DNA of 64,000 nt from Streptomyces sp. YIM 130001 (GTDB lineage Bacteria; Actinomycetota; Actinomycetes; Streptomycetales; Streptomycetaceae). Positions 44,351 through 52,729 of this stretch are shown here, piece after piece. The first letter of the stretch is position 1, and each line of letters opens with the position of its first letter. The DNA lies in assembly GCF_003574445.1 (NCBI RefSeq), contig NZ_KZ984552.1:310001-374000 (forward strand). The letters are read 5' to 3'. The notes beneath the pieces were generated by a model. It saw only the letters and a program-made list of their open reading frames with translations, did not search any database and was not told the origin of the DNA. The translations under genes and the position numbers were made by a program.

Positions 44351-44929
44351 ATGAATGAGACCGTGGATTTCCGACCCCAGACCCGCGTCATCGCCCAGCT
44401 CGCCGAGGGCACGCGGGACGATCAACTGGCCGCTCCCACACCCTGCGAGGACCTTGCCGTACGTCATCTGCTCGGCCATCTGACGATGCTCGCCGCGGCC
44501 TTCCGGGACGCCGCGCGCAAGGACCTCGGACCGATGGACACCAGCCCCGACACGGTGCAGCCGGACATCGGGCCCGGATGGCGGGCGGAACTCGCCAAGA
44601 ATCTCGAGGAACTGGCCGAGGCGTGGCGTGCACCGGAGGCCTGGACCGGTGACACCCGCGCGGGCGGCGTCGAGCTGCCGGGCGCCGTGGCGGGACAGGT
44701 CGCCATGGACGAACTGGTCGTGCACGGCTGGGACCTGGCTCGTGCCACCGGCCAGCCGTACGCACCGGATCCGGCGGGTCTCGAGATCGCCCGCGCCCTG
44801 CTCGCCGCCTCGCCCGACGGGCCGGACCGCGAGGGCATGTTCGGCCCGATCGTGCCGGTTCCCGAGGACGCACCGATCCTGGACCGTGTGGTGGGCCTCA
44901 GCGGCCGCCGCCCGGACTGGACGGCCTGA
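44351..44929 (+). CDS. TIGR03086 family (DinB/mycothiol-maleylpyruvate isomerase-like) protein
   Basis: The 192-residue protein forms a four-helix bundle: ATPCEDLAVRHLLGHLTMLAAAFRDAARK, AGQVAMDELVVHGWDLARATGQPYAPDP, and ending FGPIVPVPEDAPILDRVVGLSGRRPDWTA. The histidines in LGHL and VVHGWDLA are the probable metal ligands. Such proteins are thought to be metal- and mycothiol-dependent enzymes of unknown reaction. No clear ribosome binding site or -10 was seen. Its last codons are part of a 50-bp tandem duplication. Confidence 0.88.
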   Translation: MNETVDFRPQTRVIAQLAEGTRDDQLAAPTPCEDLAVRHLLGHLTMLAAAFRDAARKDLGPMDTSPDTVQPDIGPGWRAELAKNLEELAEAWRAPEAWTGDTRAGGVELPGAVAGQVAMDELVVHGWDLARATGQPYAPDPAGLEIARALLAASPDGPDREGMFGPIVPVPEDAPILDRVVGLSGRRPDWTA

Positions 44930-45004
44930 CGGCCGCACCCGGCAGCACGTCAGGCCGCCGCCCGGACTGGACGGCGGCCTGACGGCCGCACCCGGCAGCG
45001 CGTC
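44903..45004. repeat. Tandem duplication of about 50 bp
   Basis: Copy 1 (44903-44951) covers the last codons and stop of the TIGR03086 gene. Copy 2 (44953-45004) is identical except for a CGG insertion and an A/G change near its end. Copy 2 ends 3 nt before the pbp stop on the other strand. Confidence 0.85.
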
Positions 45005-45006
45005 GG

Positions 45007-46452
45007 TCAGTCCAGGGCCGCCCGCATCATCGCCTCGGCGACCGGCGCCGCGAGGCCGTTGCCGCTGACCTCGGTGCGGGCCGCGTCCGAGTCCTCGATG
45101 ATCACCGCGACCGCGACCTGCTCGCCGTCCGAGTTCGTCGCGTAGGACGTGAACCAGGCGTACGGAGTGTTCTCGTTGCGCTCGCCGTGCTGCGCGGTTC
45201 CCGTCTTGCCGCCCACGGTCATCCCGGGGATCCGTGCGTTGCTGCCGGTGCCCTTGTCGACGACCGTCTCCATGGCGGACTGCAGCTGCTCGGCATTGCG
45301 CTCGCTCACCACCCGCGTGGTGTCCGGGTCGTCGTGGTTCTCCAGAGCGTCACCGCCGGAGTCCGTCACCCGGTCCACCATGTCCGGAGCCACCAGCTCC
45401 CCGCCGTTCGCCAGCGCCGCGCTCACCATGGCGATCTGCAGCGGGGTGGCCGTCACCTCGAACTGGCCGATGCCGCTCAGAGCCGTCTGCGGCTTGTCCA
45501 TGCCCGACGGGTAGCTGCTCTCCGAGGCCCTCACGGGGACGTCCTGCTCCTCGTCGTTGAAGCCGAACTTCTCCGCCATCGCGGCCACCTTGTCCTGCCC
45601 GAGGTCCACGGCGAGCTTGCCGAAGACGGTGTTGCAGGAGTACTGCAGGGCTGTCCGCAGCGTCGCGTCCTCGCAGGGCGCCGAACGGTTCTCGTTGGTG
45701 ACCGGTGTGGTGGTGCCGGGGGCGGTGTACGGATCCGGACTGTCCGTGCGCTCGTCCACCGAGTCGTACAGACCCTCCTCGAGTGCCGCCGCGGCCACCA
45801 CCAGCTTGAAGGTCGAGCCCGGCGGCAGCGGCTGGCGCAATGCCCGGTTCACCATCGGCTTGTCCTCGTCGCCCGTCAGCTTCTTCCAGGCGTCGCCGTC
45901 CGTGCTCCCGCTGATGCGCGAGGGGTCGTACGACGGGGTGGAGACCATGCCGAGGATCCGGCCGGACTGCGGATCCATGGCCACCGCGGCGCCCTTCTTG
46001 CCGCCGAGCGACTCGGTGGCGGCCTTCTGCACCGCGGGGTCGATGGTCGTCACCACGTCGCCCGGGCCCGCCCGTTCGCCGGTGATCGCCTCGCGGGGGT
46101 TCTTCAGGCGGGAGTCGGAGCCGTCGAGCACGTCCTGGTAGATGCCCTCGAGCTGGGTGGCGCCGTACACCTGCGAGGTGTAGCCGGTGACGGCCGAGTA
46201 GAGGGAGCCGTCCCGGTACGTGCGCTTGTACGCGAGGTCGCTGCCAGTGGTCCGCTCCGATCCGGTGACGGCCTCTCCGGCCACCACGATGTCGCCCAGC
46301 GGGTTCGCATACGTCTCCATGACGTTCCGCCGGTTCTTCTTGTTGTCCGCGAGGGCCTCGCCTTCGTAGAACTGCACCCAGGTCGCCCTCACCAACAACG
46401 AGAGCACCAGGAGCAGCGAGAAGACCGAGGCGCGCCTGATCATCTTGTTCAT
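45007..46452 (-). CDS. Penicillin-binding protein (PbpA-type transpeptidase)
   Basis: The protein has 481 residues. A single N-terminal membrane anchor (MNKMIRRASVFSLLLVLSLLVRATWVQF) is followed by a non-catalytic pedestal with the PBP2-like NRRNVMETYANPLGDIVVAGE start, then the transpeptidase domain. The motifs are Ser213-T-F-K (PPGSTFKLV), YSCN, and K416-T-G in GGKTGTAQHGE. It cross-links peptidoglycan. The start could be ATG 46482 instead, adding ten residues. Several paralogs are usual in Streptomyces; the essential PbpA normally lies near ftsW/pknB, so this is probably an accessory copy. Confidence 0.9.
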   Translation of the reverse strand: MNKMIRRASVFSLLLVLSLLVRATWVQFYEGEALADNKKNRRNVMETYANPLGDIVVAGEAVTGSERTTGSDLAYKRTYRDGSLYSAVTGYTSQVYGATQLEGIYQDVLDGSDSRLKNPREAITGERAGPGDVVTTIDPAVQKAATESLGGKKGAAVAMDPQSGRILGMVSTPSYDPSRISGSTDGDAWKKLTGDEDKPMVNRALRQPLPPGSTFKLVVAAAALEEGLYDSVDERTDSPDPYTAPGTTTPVTNENRSAPCEDATLRTALQYSCNTVFGKLAVDLGQDKVAAMAEKFGFNDEEQDVPVRASESSYPSGMDKPQTALSGIGQFEVTATPLQIAMVSAALANGGELVAPDMVDRVTDSGGDALENHDDPDTTRVVSERNAEQLQSAMETVVDKGTGSNARIPGMTVGGKTGTAQHGERNENTPYAWFTSYATNSDGEQVAVAVIIEDSDAARTEVSGNGLAAPVAEAMMRAALD

Positions 46453-46556
46453 CCCACTGTGGGGACGATCCGGACGAGCCATCGCGTTCCCGGCCGGGCA
46501 CTTTTTCAGAAACCTCTCATGCCGGGTGCCGCGTCCGTCCCGACGGGCCGACGTGG

Positions 46557-47222
46557 TCAGCCGCCGACGAAGCCCGCCTCGTAGGCGGCGATGACCGCCT
46601 GCGTGCGGTCCCGGGTGCCGGTCTTGGCGAGGACGGACGCGACATGGGTCTTCACGGTCGCGGGGCCCACCCCGATCCGGTCCGCGATCTCCGCGTTGGT
46701 GAGTCCGGTAGCCATCAGGCGCAGCACGTCGGCCTCCCGTCCGGACAGCCGCGCCACCCACGCGGGCGCCGTCCGACGGGCGGCCGCGTGCTGGGCGGCC
46801 AGCGCGCGCACCGCCGCCGGGAAGAGCAGCGAGTCGCTGCGCGCCACCAGACGCACGGCTTGTACCAGTTCGTCGGCATCCGCCCGTTTCAGCAGGAACC
46901 CGGAGGCACCGGCGCGCAGCGCGTCGTACACGTACGAGTCGTTCTCGAAGGTCGTCACCACCACGATCCGCGGCGGCTCCGCGACCGTGCGGAGGATCTG
47001 CTCGGTCGCCCGGATTCCGTCCACCTCGGGCATCCGTACGTCCATCAGGACCACGTCGGGGCGCAGCTCGCGGACCACGGACACCGCCTGCGCGCCGGTC
47101 GACGCCTCGCCGGCCACCTCGAACTCCGGTTCCGCCTCCAGGATCGCCCGCAGAGCGGTACGCACCATGCGCTCGTCGTCGGCGAGCACCACCCGGATCG
47201 GCGCACCGTCAGGGGTCTTCAT
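46557..47222 (-). CDS. NarL/LuxR-type response regulator
   Basis: The protein has 221 residues. The receiver domain has acidic pocket ADDE, phosphorylatable aspartate in VVLMDVRMP and the TTFENDSYVYDALRAGASGFLLKRA segment. The C-terminal LuxR HTH is LSGREADVLRLMATGLTNAEIADRIGVGPATVKTHVASVLAKTGTRDRTQAVIAAYEAG. GGGAGG lies 7 nt before the ATG, which overlaps the kinase stop (ATGA). It forms a two-component pair with the upstream kinase. Confidence 0.94.
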   Translation of the reverse strand: MKTPDGAPIRVVLADDERMVRTALRAILEAEPEFEVAGEASTGAQAVSVVRELRPDVVLMDVRMPEVDGIRATEQILRTVAEPPRIVVVTTFENDSYVYDALRAGASGFLLKRADADELVQAVRLVARSDSLLFPAAVRALAAQHAAARRTAPAWVARLSGREADVLRLMATGLTNAEIADRIGVGPATVKTHVASVLAKTGTRDRTQAVIAAYEAGFVGG

Positions 47223-48511
47223 CGGGGTCCTCCCAGGGGCAGGTGTACGCACAGTCTCCAGCGGCTGTCGGCGGCGCCCGCCGTGGCCGTACCGCCGAGC
47301 AGGCGGGCGCGCTCGGTGATGCCGGGCAGCCCGCGGCCGCCGCCTTCCCGCGGCGTCGGCGTCGGCGTCGGCGTCGCGGGCAGCGAATTCTCCGCCACGA
47401 TCTCGAGGGCCGATTCCGTGCGGGCGATGCGCACGGTCACCGGTACCGACCCCGCGTGCTTGAGCGCATTGCTCAGCCCCTCCTGCACGATCCGGTACGC
47501 CTCACGGGACACGAGCGCGGGCAGGGCGGCCAGGTCCACGCCGGGTCCGACCGACGCCTCGACAGGCAAACCGGCGGCCCGGGTACGGGCGAGCAGGCCG
47601 TCCAGATCGGCCTCCAGGGTCGGCGCGGGCGCCGGGTCGGGGCCCTCGCCCGTCTCGTCGCCCTCGCGCAACAGGCCGAGCACCGCGTCGAGTTCACCCA
47701 CCGTGCGGCGGGTGGTGTCCTCGATGGCCGAGAGCGCCTCGCGCACGAAGTCGGGGTTGGAGTCCAGGACCCGGCGGGCGGCGCTTGCCTGCAGCGTGAC
47801 CGCGCTGAGCGCGTGGCCCACCGAGTCGTGCAGTTCGCGCGCGAGCCGGTTGCGCACCGCGAGCTCCGCGGCGCGTTCCTCCGCCGCCGCCAGCCGGTCG
47901 GCGGGCGCGGGTGCCAGCAGCTGCGGGGCCCAACGGGCGAGCAGCGTCCCTGCCGTGGCCGCGCACGCGGCGAGCAGCACCAGGAAGACCGCGCCCGCCA
48001 CGGGGGCGAGCAGCACGGCCCAGAGATGCTCGAAGACTCCGGGCGCACCGAACCGGGAGTCCCGCAGCCCACTGAACACCGGCACCGCGAGCAGGAACAC
48101 CGCGAAGGGCGGAACCGCGAGCGTCATACCGCTGATCAGCGCCCCGATCCCCAGGTGCAGCGTGAACCAGGCCGAGGTCCGCACCCGCGCGGCCCGCGAG
48201 CGCGCGGGCCCCTCCGCGAGCTCGTCGCGTACCCCGCACATCGTCCGTACCGCCGCCACGGACAGCGGCCGGGCCAGCGGGAAGACCAGCGCGCTGAGCG
48301 CCACCAGCGGCAGCGCCGCCGCGTAGGAGATGAACTGCGCCCGCATCGAGCCGAACATCGGCTCCTCCCCGCCGAGCAGCGGTCCCACGAAGACCGAGCC
48401 GACGAGGAAGTACGGCATCAGCAGGGCCCCGCCGAGCACCAGGTGCACCCAGCGCAGGCGGGCCTGCCGTCCGAAGAGCCACCGGCCGCACAGCCGCAGC
48501 GAGACGGTCAT
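47219..48511 (-). CDS. DesK/NarX-type sensor histidine kinase
   Basis: The protein has 430 residues. About five or six transmembrane helices occupy residues 20-195 and serve as the sensor. The HisKA_3 box is RNRLARELHDSVGHALSAVTLQASAARRVL (phospho-accepting histidine). The ATPase domain has REAYRIVQEGLSNALKHAG (N box) and GRGLPGITERARLLGG (G box). A TPTPTPTP stretch precedes the G box. It is coupled to the response regulator and, by a one-base overlap, to the upstream membrane protein. Confidence 0.92.
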   Translation of the reverse strand: MTVSLRLCGRWLFGRQARLRWVHLVLGGALLMPYFLVGSVFVGPLLGGEEPMFGSMRAQFISYAAALPLVALSALVFPLARPLSVAAVRTMCGVRDELAEGPARSRAARVRTSAWFTLHLGIGALISGMTLAVPPFAVFLLAVPVFSGLRDSRFGAPGVFEHLWAVLLAPVAGAVFLVLLAACAATAGTLLARWAPQLLAPAPADRLAAAEERAAELAVRNRLARELHDSVGHALSAVTLQASAARRVLDSNPDFVREALSAIEDTTRRTVGELDAVLGLLREGDETGEGPDPAPAPTLEADLDGLLARTRAAGLPVEASVGPGVDLAALPALVSREAYRIVQEGLSNALKHAGSVPVTVRIARTESALEIVAENSLPATPTPTPTPREGGGRGLPGITERARLLGGTATAGAADSRWRLCVHLPLGGPR

Positions 48512-49587
48512 CAGCGGGTGGAGCCGGCCGGGACGGTGACGAGGTGCGGCGGCCGACCGGTCGAGGTCCGTTCGGCAGCGGCCCGTTCGGCGAAGAAGTA
48601 CGCGCCGAAGGCGGCCACGAGCATCCCGACGATCATCTGGACAGCGTAGGTCAGCTGCACCACCGGGGTCGGCTGTTGCGTGAGGTCGTCGACCGCGGCG
48701 AGCGAGGTGACGAGCATCCAGCCGCCCCAGCAGCCGAGCGCGCCGGAGCCCACCCAGGCCAGCGCGAGCGGCACCCTCACCGGCAGCGACCGGCCCCGCG
48801 GGAAGGCAAGCAGCAGCACGCCCACGACGGTCGCCACCGAGAAGCCCACATAGACGAGATCGAGTACGGCGGAGTCGCGGGTGTACTCGTCCGCCCGGGA
48901 CGGGTGCAGGCCGGACCTCGAACCGGCCACCCAGGCCAGATGCATCGAGACGGGCAGGAGCGTCAGCAGGGCCACGGCGCAGGCGGTGATCCGCTGCGCA
49001 GGCCCGGTCGGTGTCCGGGGCAGATCGCGCAGCCGCCCCTGCCACAGATGACCCCAGCGGTCCCGGGCGTAGAGCACGAACAGGCTGCCGAGTGCCAGCG
49101 CCTGGACGATGAAGCCCGGATAGACGACCGCGAACACCCAGTCGTCGAGGAACGGCTCCGAGGCCCCGGTCGTGCCGCTCTCCGGAGCACCGGGGAACAG
49201 CCGGACCACCATCTGCAGCGGATAGCCCGCCACGATCGGGGACAGCAGCCCGCTCGCGATCCACAGCGGAACGACGAGCAGCCAGGCGGGCACCCGCAGG
49301 CCCCAGGGCCGGGTGAGCAGCAGCACGAGGACGATCACGGCGCCGTCCATCAGGACGGTGCCGGCGTTGGCCAGGGCCATCGTCGTGCGGTGTTCGAGCA
49401 GCGAACTGTCCGGCGGAATGCCGATCTCGCCGCCCGCGACCCAGATGATCTTCAGTACGAGGTACGGCAGGCAGCCGGCGATCGCGACGGCCCGCAGGAT
49501 CCGGCGGGTCCGGCCGAGCGGCGGCGGGGTGTCGGGCGCCGCGGCAGGTGCGGCGTCGGTGAGCGGTTTCGGAGCGGTGGAAGTCAT
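48511..49587 (-). CDS. Polytopic membrane protein upstream of the two-component pair
   Basis: The protein has 358 residues and about eight transmembrane segments after a Pro/Ala N terminus (MTSTAPKPLTDAAPAAAPDTPPPLGRTRRILRAVAIAGCLPYLVLKIIWVAGGEIGIPPDSSLLEHR). There is no recognisable enzyme motif. Its stop shares a base with the kinase start (TGATG), so all three genes form one unit. It might be an accessory sensor, but this is only inferred from position. Confidence 0.75.
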   Translation of the reverse strand: MTSTAPKPLTDAAPAAAPDTPPPLGRTRRILRAVAIAGCLPYLVLKIIWVAGGEIGIPPDSSLLEHRTTMALANAGTVLMDGAVIVLVLLLTRPWGLRVPAWLLVVPLWIASGLLSPIVAGYPLQMVVRLFPGAPESGTTGASEPFLDDWVFAVVYPGFIVQALALGSLFVLYARDRWGHLWQGRLRDLPRTPTGPAQRITACAVALLTLLPVSMHLAWVAGSRSGLHPSRADEYTRDSAVLDLVYVGFSVATVVGVLLLAFPRGRSLPVRVPLALAWVGSGALGCWGGWMLVTSLAAVDDLTQQPTPVVQLTYAVQMIVGMLVAAFGAYFFAERAAAERTSTGRPPHLVTVPAGSTR

Positions 49588-49713
49588 GTGTCCACGCTGG
49601 CGTCGCACGGAGCCGAGCACCTCCTGCCGGAGGGCGAACCACCTCCGCCGGGCGGGGGAGGCGAGGCCGCCGCTCCCGCACCGGGCCGATGGCCGGCCGG
49701 GGGAGGGCTGATC

Positions 49714-50184
49714 TCAGCCGAGCCGCAGTACACGCTCGTCGATCTCCTCGCCGCGTGCGTGCGCATAACCGCGGTCGTCCCCGGTCACCTGGAACCCGCA
49801 CTTGGCGAGGACCCGCAGCGAGCCCATGTTGTCCGCGGCCACCCGCGCGTACAGCGGCCGCTCCGGCTCCAGGCCGAGCAGCGCGGACAGGGCGGCCGTC
49901 GCCACTCCGCGGCCCCAGTAGTAGCGGTCGATCCAGTACGTCACCTCGCGCTCGCCCGGCTCCCCGTACACCCCGGCGCTGCCGACCACGTCGCCGTCGA
50001 GCAGTACGGTGCGCGCCACCACGGAGTCCGATGTGCGCAGCCGGCGCCAGTGCGCGTCGAACAGGTCGCGGTCGGCGTACTTCTCGGAGACGAACGCGGC
50101 CACCTGCTGGGACTCCGGATCGTTCATCTGCCGGAAGAGGACCGGCAGATCACTGTCGTGGACCGGTCGGAGCAGGACATCCAT
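49714..50184 (-). CDS. GNAT family N-acetyltransferase
   Basis: The protein has 156 residues. The acetyl-CoA motif region is VTYWIDRYYWGRGVATAALSALL (R/Q-x-x-G-x-A type), followed by ARVAADNMGSLRVLAKCGFQVTGDD, as in RimJ/RimL-like acetyltransferases. The substrate is unknown. The ATG shares a base with the iclR stop (TGATG), so it is co-transcribed with the regulator. Confidence 0.9.
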   Translation of the reverse strand: MDVLLRPVHDSDLPVLFRQMNDPESQQVAAFVSEKYADRDLFDAHWRRLRTSDSVVARTVLLDGDVVGSAGVYGEPGEREVTYWIDRYYWGRGVATAALSALLGLEPERPLYARVAADNMGSLRVLAKCGFQVTGDDRGYAHARGEEIDERVLRLG

Positions 50185-50957
50185 CAGAGCCTCCTGGTGG
50201 CGAGCGTCAGCCGGTCGCGGGCGTCGAACAGGGCGTCCTTGATCATCTGCTCGTGCCCGGGCGTCAGGCGGGCGACCGGCACCGAGCAGCTGATGGCGTC
50301 CCTGGCCGGGGTCCGGTAGGGGATGGCGACGCCGAAGCAGCGCAGGCCGAGCGTGTTCTCCTCGCGGTCCACCGCGAAGCCCTGCTCGCGGACGGCGTGC
50401 AGCTCCTCGATCAGCGCCTCCCGGTCCGTGAGGGTGTGCTCGGTCAGCGGCGTGAGCGTCTCCGGCAGCATCTTGCGCACCTGCTCGTCGCTGTACGTGG
50501 CGAGCAGCGCCTTGCCGAGCGAGGTCGAGTGCGCGGGCAGCCGGCGGCCGACCCGGGTGAACGGACGCAGATAGTGCTGGGACTGACGGGTCGCCAGATA
50601 GACCACGTTGACGCCGTCGAGCCGGGCGAGGTGGATGGTCTCCGTGGTGTCGTCGGAGAGCCGGTCGAGGGTCGGACGTGCGGCGGCCACCACCTCGTCG
50701 CCGTCGATGTAGGAGGTGCCGACGAGCAGCGCGCGGACGCCGATGCCGTACCGGGTGCCCGTCGCGTCCGTCTCCACCCAGCCGAGCTCCACCAGAGTGC
50801 GGAGCAACATGTACAGACTGGACTTCGGGTACCCGACTGCTTCCTGCACCGCGGCCAGCGCGTGCATCCCGGGCCTGCCCGCGAAGTACTCGAGCAACTC
50901 CACCGTCCGTACGGCCGACTTGACCTGCGCTCCGCCGCCCGTATCGGCACCCGACAT
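50184..50957 (-). CDS. IclR family transcriptional regulator
   Basis: The protein has 257 residues. The N-terminal winged helix is QVKSAVRTVELLEYFAGRPGMHALAAVQEAVGYPKSSLYMLLRTLVELGWVETD. The C-terminal effector domain has RVGRRLPAHSTSLGKALLA, the IclR signature, and ends ISCSVPVARLTPGHEQMIKDAL. It is divergent from the semialdehyde dehydrogenase gene and is the likely regulator of aldarate/uronate genes. ATG 50957 has AAGGG upstream; an ATG at 50987 is possible but has GGAGG only 2 nt away. Confidence 0.92.
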   Translation of the reverse strand: MSGADTGGGAQVKSAVRTVELLEYFAGRPGMHALAAVQEAVGYPKSSLYMLLRTLVELGWVETDATGTRYGIGVRALLVGTSYIDGDEVVAAARPTLDRLSDDTTETIHLARLDGVNVVYLATRQSQHYLRPFTRVGRRLPAHSTSLGKALLATYSDEQVRKMLPETLTPLTEHTLTDREALIEELHAVREQGFAVDREENTLGLRCFGVAIPYRTPARDAISCSVPVARLTPGHEQMIKDALFDARDRLTLATRRL

Positions 50958-51000
50958 CGCCCTTGACCCCTTCGTTCGCCTACGCATAGCCTCCGAGGCA

Positions 51001-51038
51001 GTTCAGCATCAGAGACGCTGTTCAGCATATCGAACAGC
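51001..51038. promoter_or_regulatory. Operator region between iclR and the dehydrogenase gene
   Basis: GCTGTTC (51017-51023), 8-nt spacer, GAACAGC (51032-51038) form a perfect 7-bp dyad. GTTCAGCAT occurs twice as a direct repeat (51001-51009 and 51020-51028). Geometry and location fit an IclR binding site. Confidence 0.65.
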
Positions 51039-51071
51039 CTGGTGGGTGGCATCACATCTGGAGGAACGGCC

Positions 51072-52601
51072 GTGGCAGCAGCACCAGTCTGGAGCGTCGA
51101 CCCCCGAACCGGGAAGCAGCGGGAGCAGGTTGCGGTCGAGGCCACACGCCAGGAGGTCGACCAGACGGTACGTTCCGCCCACGCGGCCCGCCACTCGCTC
51201 GCCGACCGGAGCGCCCGGGCCGCCTTCCTGCGCGCCGCCGCCGACCGGCTCGACGAGGCCGCCGCCCACGTCATCGAGGCGGCCGACGCCGAGTCGGCCC
51301 TCGGTCCCGGCCGGCTCACCGGTGAACTCGCCCGCACCACCTACCAGTTGAGGTCCTTCGCGGACACCGTGGACGAGGGCGCCTTCCTCGACGTCGTCAT
51401 CAGCCACGCCGACGCGAACCAGACGCCGCCCTGGCCGGACCTGCGCCGCTACAAGGTGCCGCTCGGCGTCGTCGCCGTCTACGCCGCCTCGAACTTCCCG
51501 CTCGCCTTCTCGGTGCCCGGCGGCGACACCGCGAGCGCCCTCGCGGCCGGCTGTCCCGTGGTGGTCAAGGTGCACCCGGACCACCCCGCTACCTCAGAGC
51601 TCTGCGTGGCCGCCCTGCACCGAGCCGCCGAGGAGACCGGCGTCGCACCGGACGTCGTCCAGCTCGTGCACGGTTTCGACGCGGGCGTGGAACTCGTGGG
51701 CCACCCGCTCGTCGCCGCCGCCGGATTCACCGGTTCGGTACGCGGTGGACGCGCCCTCTTCGACGCGGCGGCCGCCCGCCCACGGCCCATCCCCTTCCAC
51801 GGCGAACTCGGCTCGCTCAACCCCGTCGTGATCACCGAGGCGGCCGCCGCGGAGCGCGCCGAGCAGATCGCCACCGGCCTGGCCGGGTCCGTGACACTCG
51901 GCGTCGGCCAGTTCTGCACGAAGCCCGGTTTCGTCCTGGCACCCGCCTCCGCCGCCGGCGACCGGCTGGTCAAGACGCTCACCCACGAGGTCAGCGAGGT
52001 CGAGGCCGGCGTCCTGCTCGACCACCGGATGCGCGACGCCTTCGTCGCGGGCGTCACCGAGCGCGCCGCACTGCCGGGCGTGGACGCACCGGTGACCCCG
52101 GGCTCGGGCGGCGAGCACACCGTCGGCGCGGGCTTCCTCACCGTCGACGCAGAACGGCTCACCGAGGAGGGCGCGCACGACCTGCTCCTCGAGGAGTGCT
52201 TCGGCCCCGTCACCGTCGTCGCCCGCTACCGCTCCGAGGACGAGGTCGAAGCCGTACTGGCACGACTGCCCGGCAACCTCACCGCCACCGTGCACCTCGC
52301 AGCCGTCGAGGAGAGCGACCCGACCGGACGCGGCGCCGCCCTGCTCACCGCTCTGACCCCGCTCGCCGGCCGCATCCTCGTCAACGCCTGGCCGACCGGC
52401 GTCGCCGTCGCCCCCGCCCAGCAGCACGGCGGCCCCTACCCGGCGACCACCTCCACCTCCACCTCGGTCGGCTCCACCGCGATCGAGCGCTGGCTGCGCC
52501 CGGTCTCGTACCAGGGCACTCCGGCCGCCCTGCTTCCGCCGGAACTGCGCGACGACAACCCGCTGGGCCTGCCCCGCCGAGTCGGCCCGGAGAGCGGCTG
52601 A
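51072..52601 (+). CDS. Aldehyde dehydrogenase, alpha-ketoglutarate semialdehyde dehydrogenase type
   Basis: The protein has 509 residues. The GTG start has GGAGGA 6-7 nt upstream. The fold shows FPLAFSVPGGDTASALAAGCPVVVKVHPDHP, catalytic Glu245 in HGELGSLNP and Cys282 in GVGQFCTKPGF. HGELGSLNPV and VAVYAASNFPLAFSVPGGD are typical of 2,5-dioxovalerate dehydrogenases, which oxidise alpha-ketoglutarate semialdehyde to 2-oxoglutarate. It would consume the product of KdgD, encoded 8 kb away. A perfect terminator hairpin follows. Confidence 0.88.
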   Translation: MAAAPVWSVDPRTGKQREQVAVEATRQEVDQTVRSAHAARHSLADRSARAAFLRAAADRLDEAAAHVIEAADAESALGPGRLTGELARTTYQLRSFADTVDEGAFLDVVISHADANQTPPWPDLRRYKVPLGVVAVYAASNFPLAFSVPGGDTASALAAGCPVVVKVHPDHPATSELCVAALHRAAEETGVAPDVVQLVHGFDAGVELVGHPLVAAAGFTGSVRGGRALFDAAAARPRPIPFHGELGSLNPVVITEAAAAERAEQIATGLAGSVTLGVGQFCTKPGFVLAPASAAGDRLVKTLTHEVSEVEAGVLLDHRMRDAFVAGVTERAALPGVDAPVTPGSGGEHTVGAGFLTVDAERLTEEGAHDLLLEECFGPVTVVARYRSEDEVEAVLARLPGNLTATVHLAAVEESDPTGRGAALLTALTPLAGRILVNAWPTGVAVAPAQQHGGPYPATTSTSTSVGSTAIERWLRPVSYQGTPAALLPPELRDDNPLGLPRRVGPESG

Positions 52602-52616
52602 CCGGCCCCTGAGAAC

Positions 52617-52655
52617 TCCCGGCCGGGCTCCGCCGCCGTACGGGCCCGGCCGGGA
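52617..52655 (+). terminator. Terminator of the semialdehyde dehydrogenase gene
   Basis: TCCCGGCCGGGC (52617-52628) pairs with GCCCGGCCGGGA (52644-52655) across a 15-nt loop, 15 nt after the stop. Confidence 0.75.
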
Positions 52656-52729
52656 ATGCGCATGCCCACGGCCGCGTTGGATCAGGGCGCAGGGGTCACC
52701 TGCGCCCCGACGAGTCCGGAGAGAAAGAC

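Noticed and set aside
47373-47390. GTCGGC-type hexamer repeat in the histidine kinase gene
   Set aside because: It simply encodes a Thr-Pro run (TPTPTPTP) inside the kinase; no sign of regulatory or phase-variable use.
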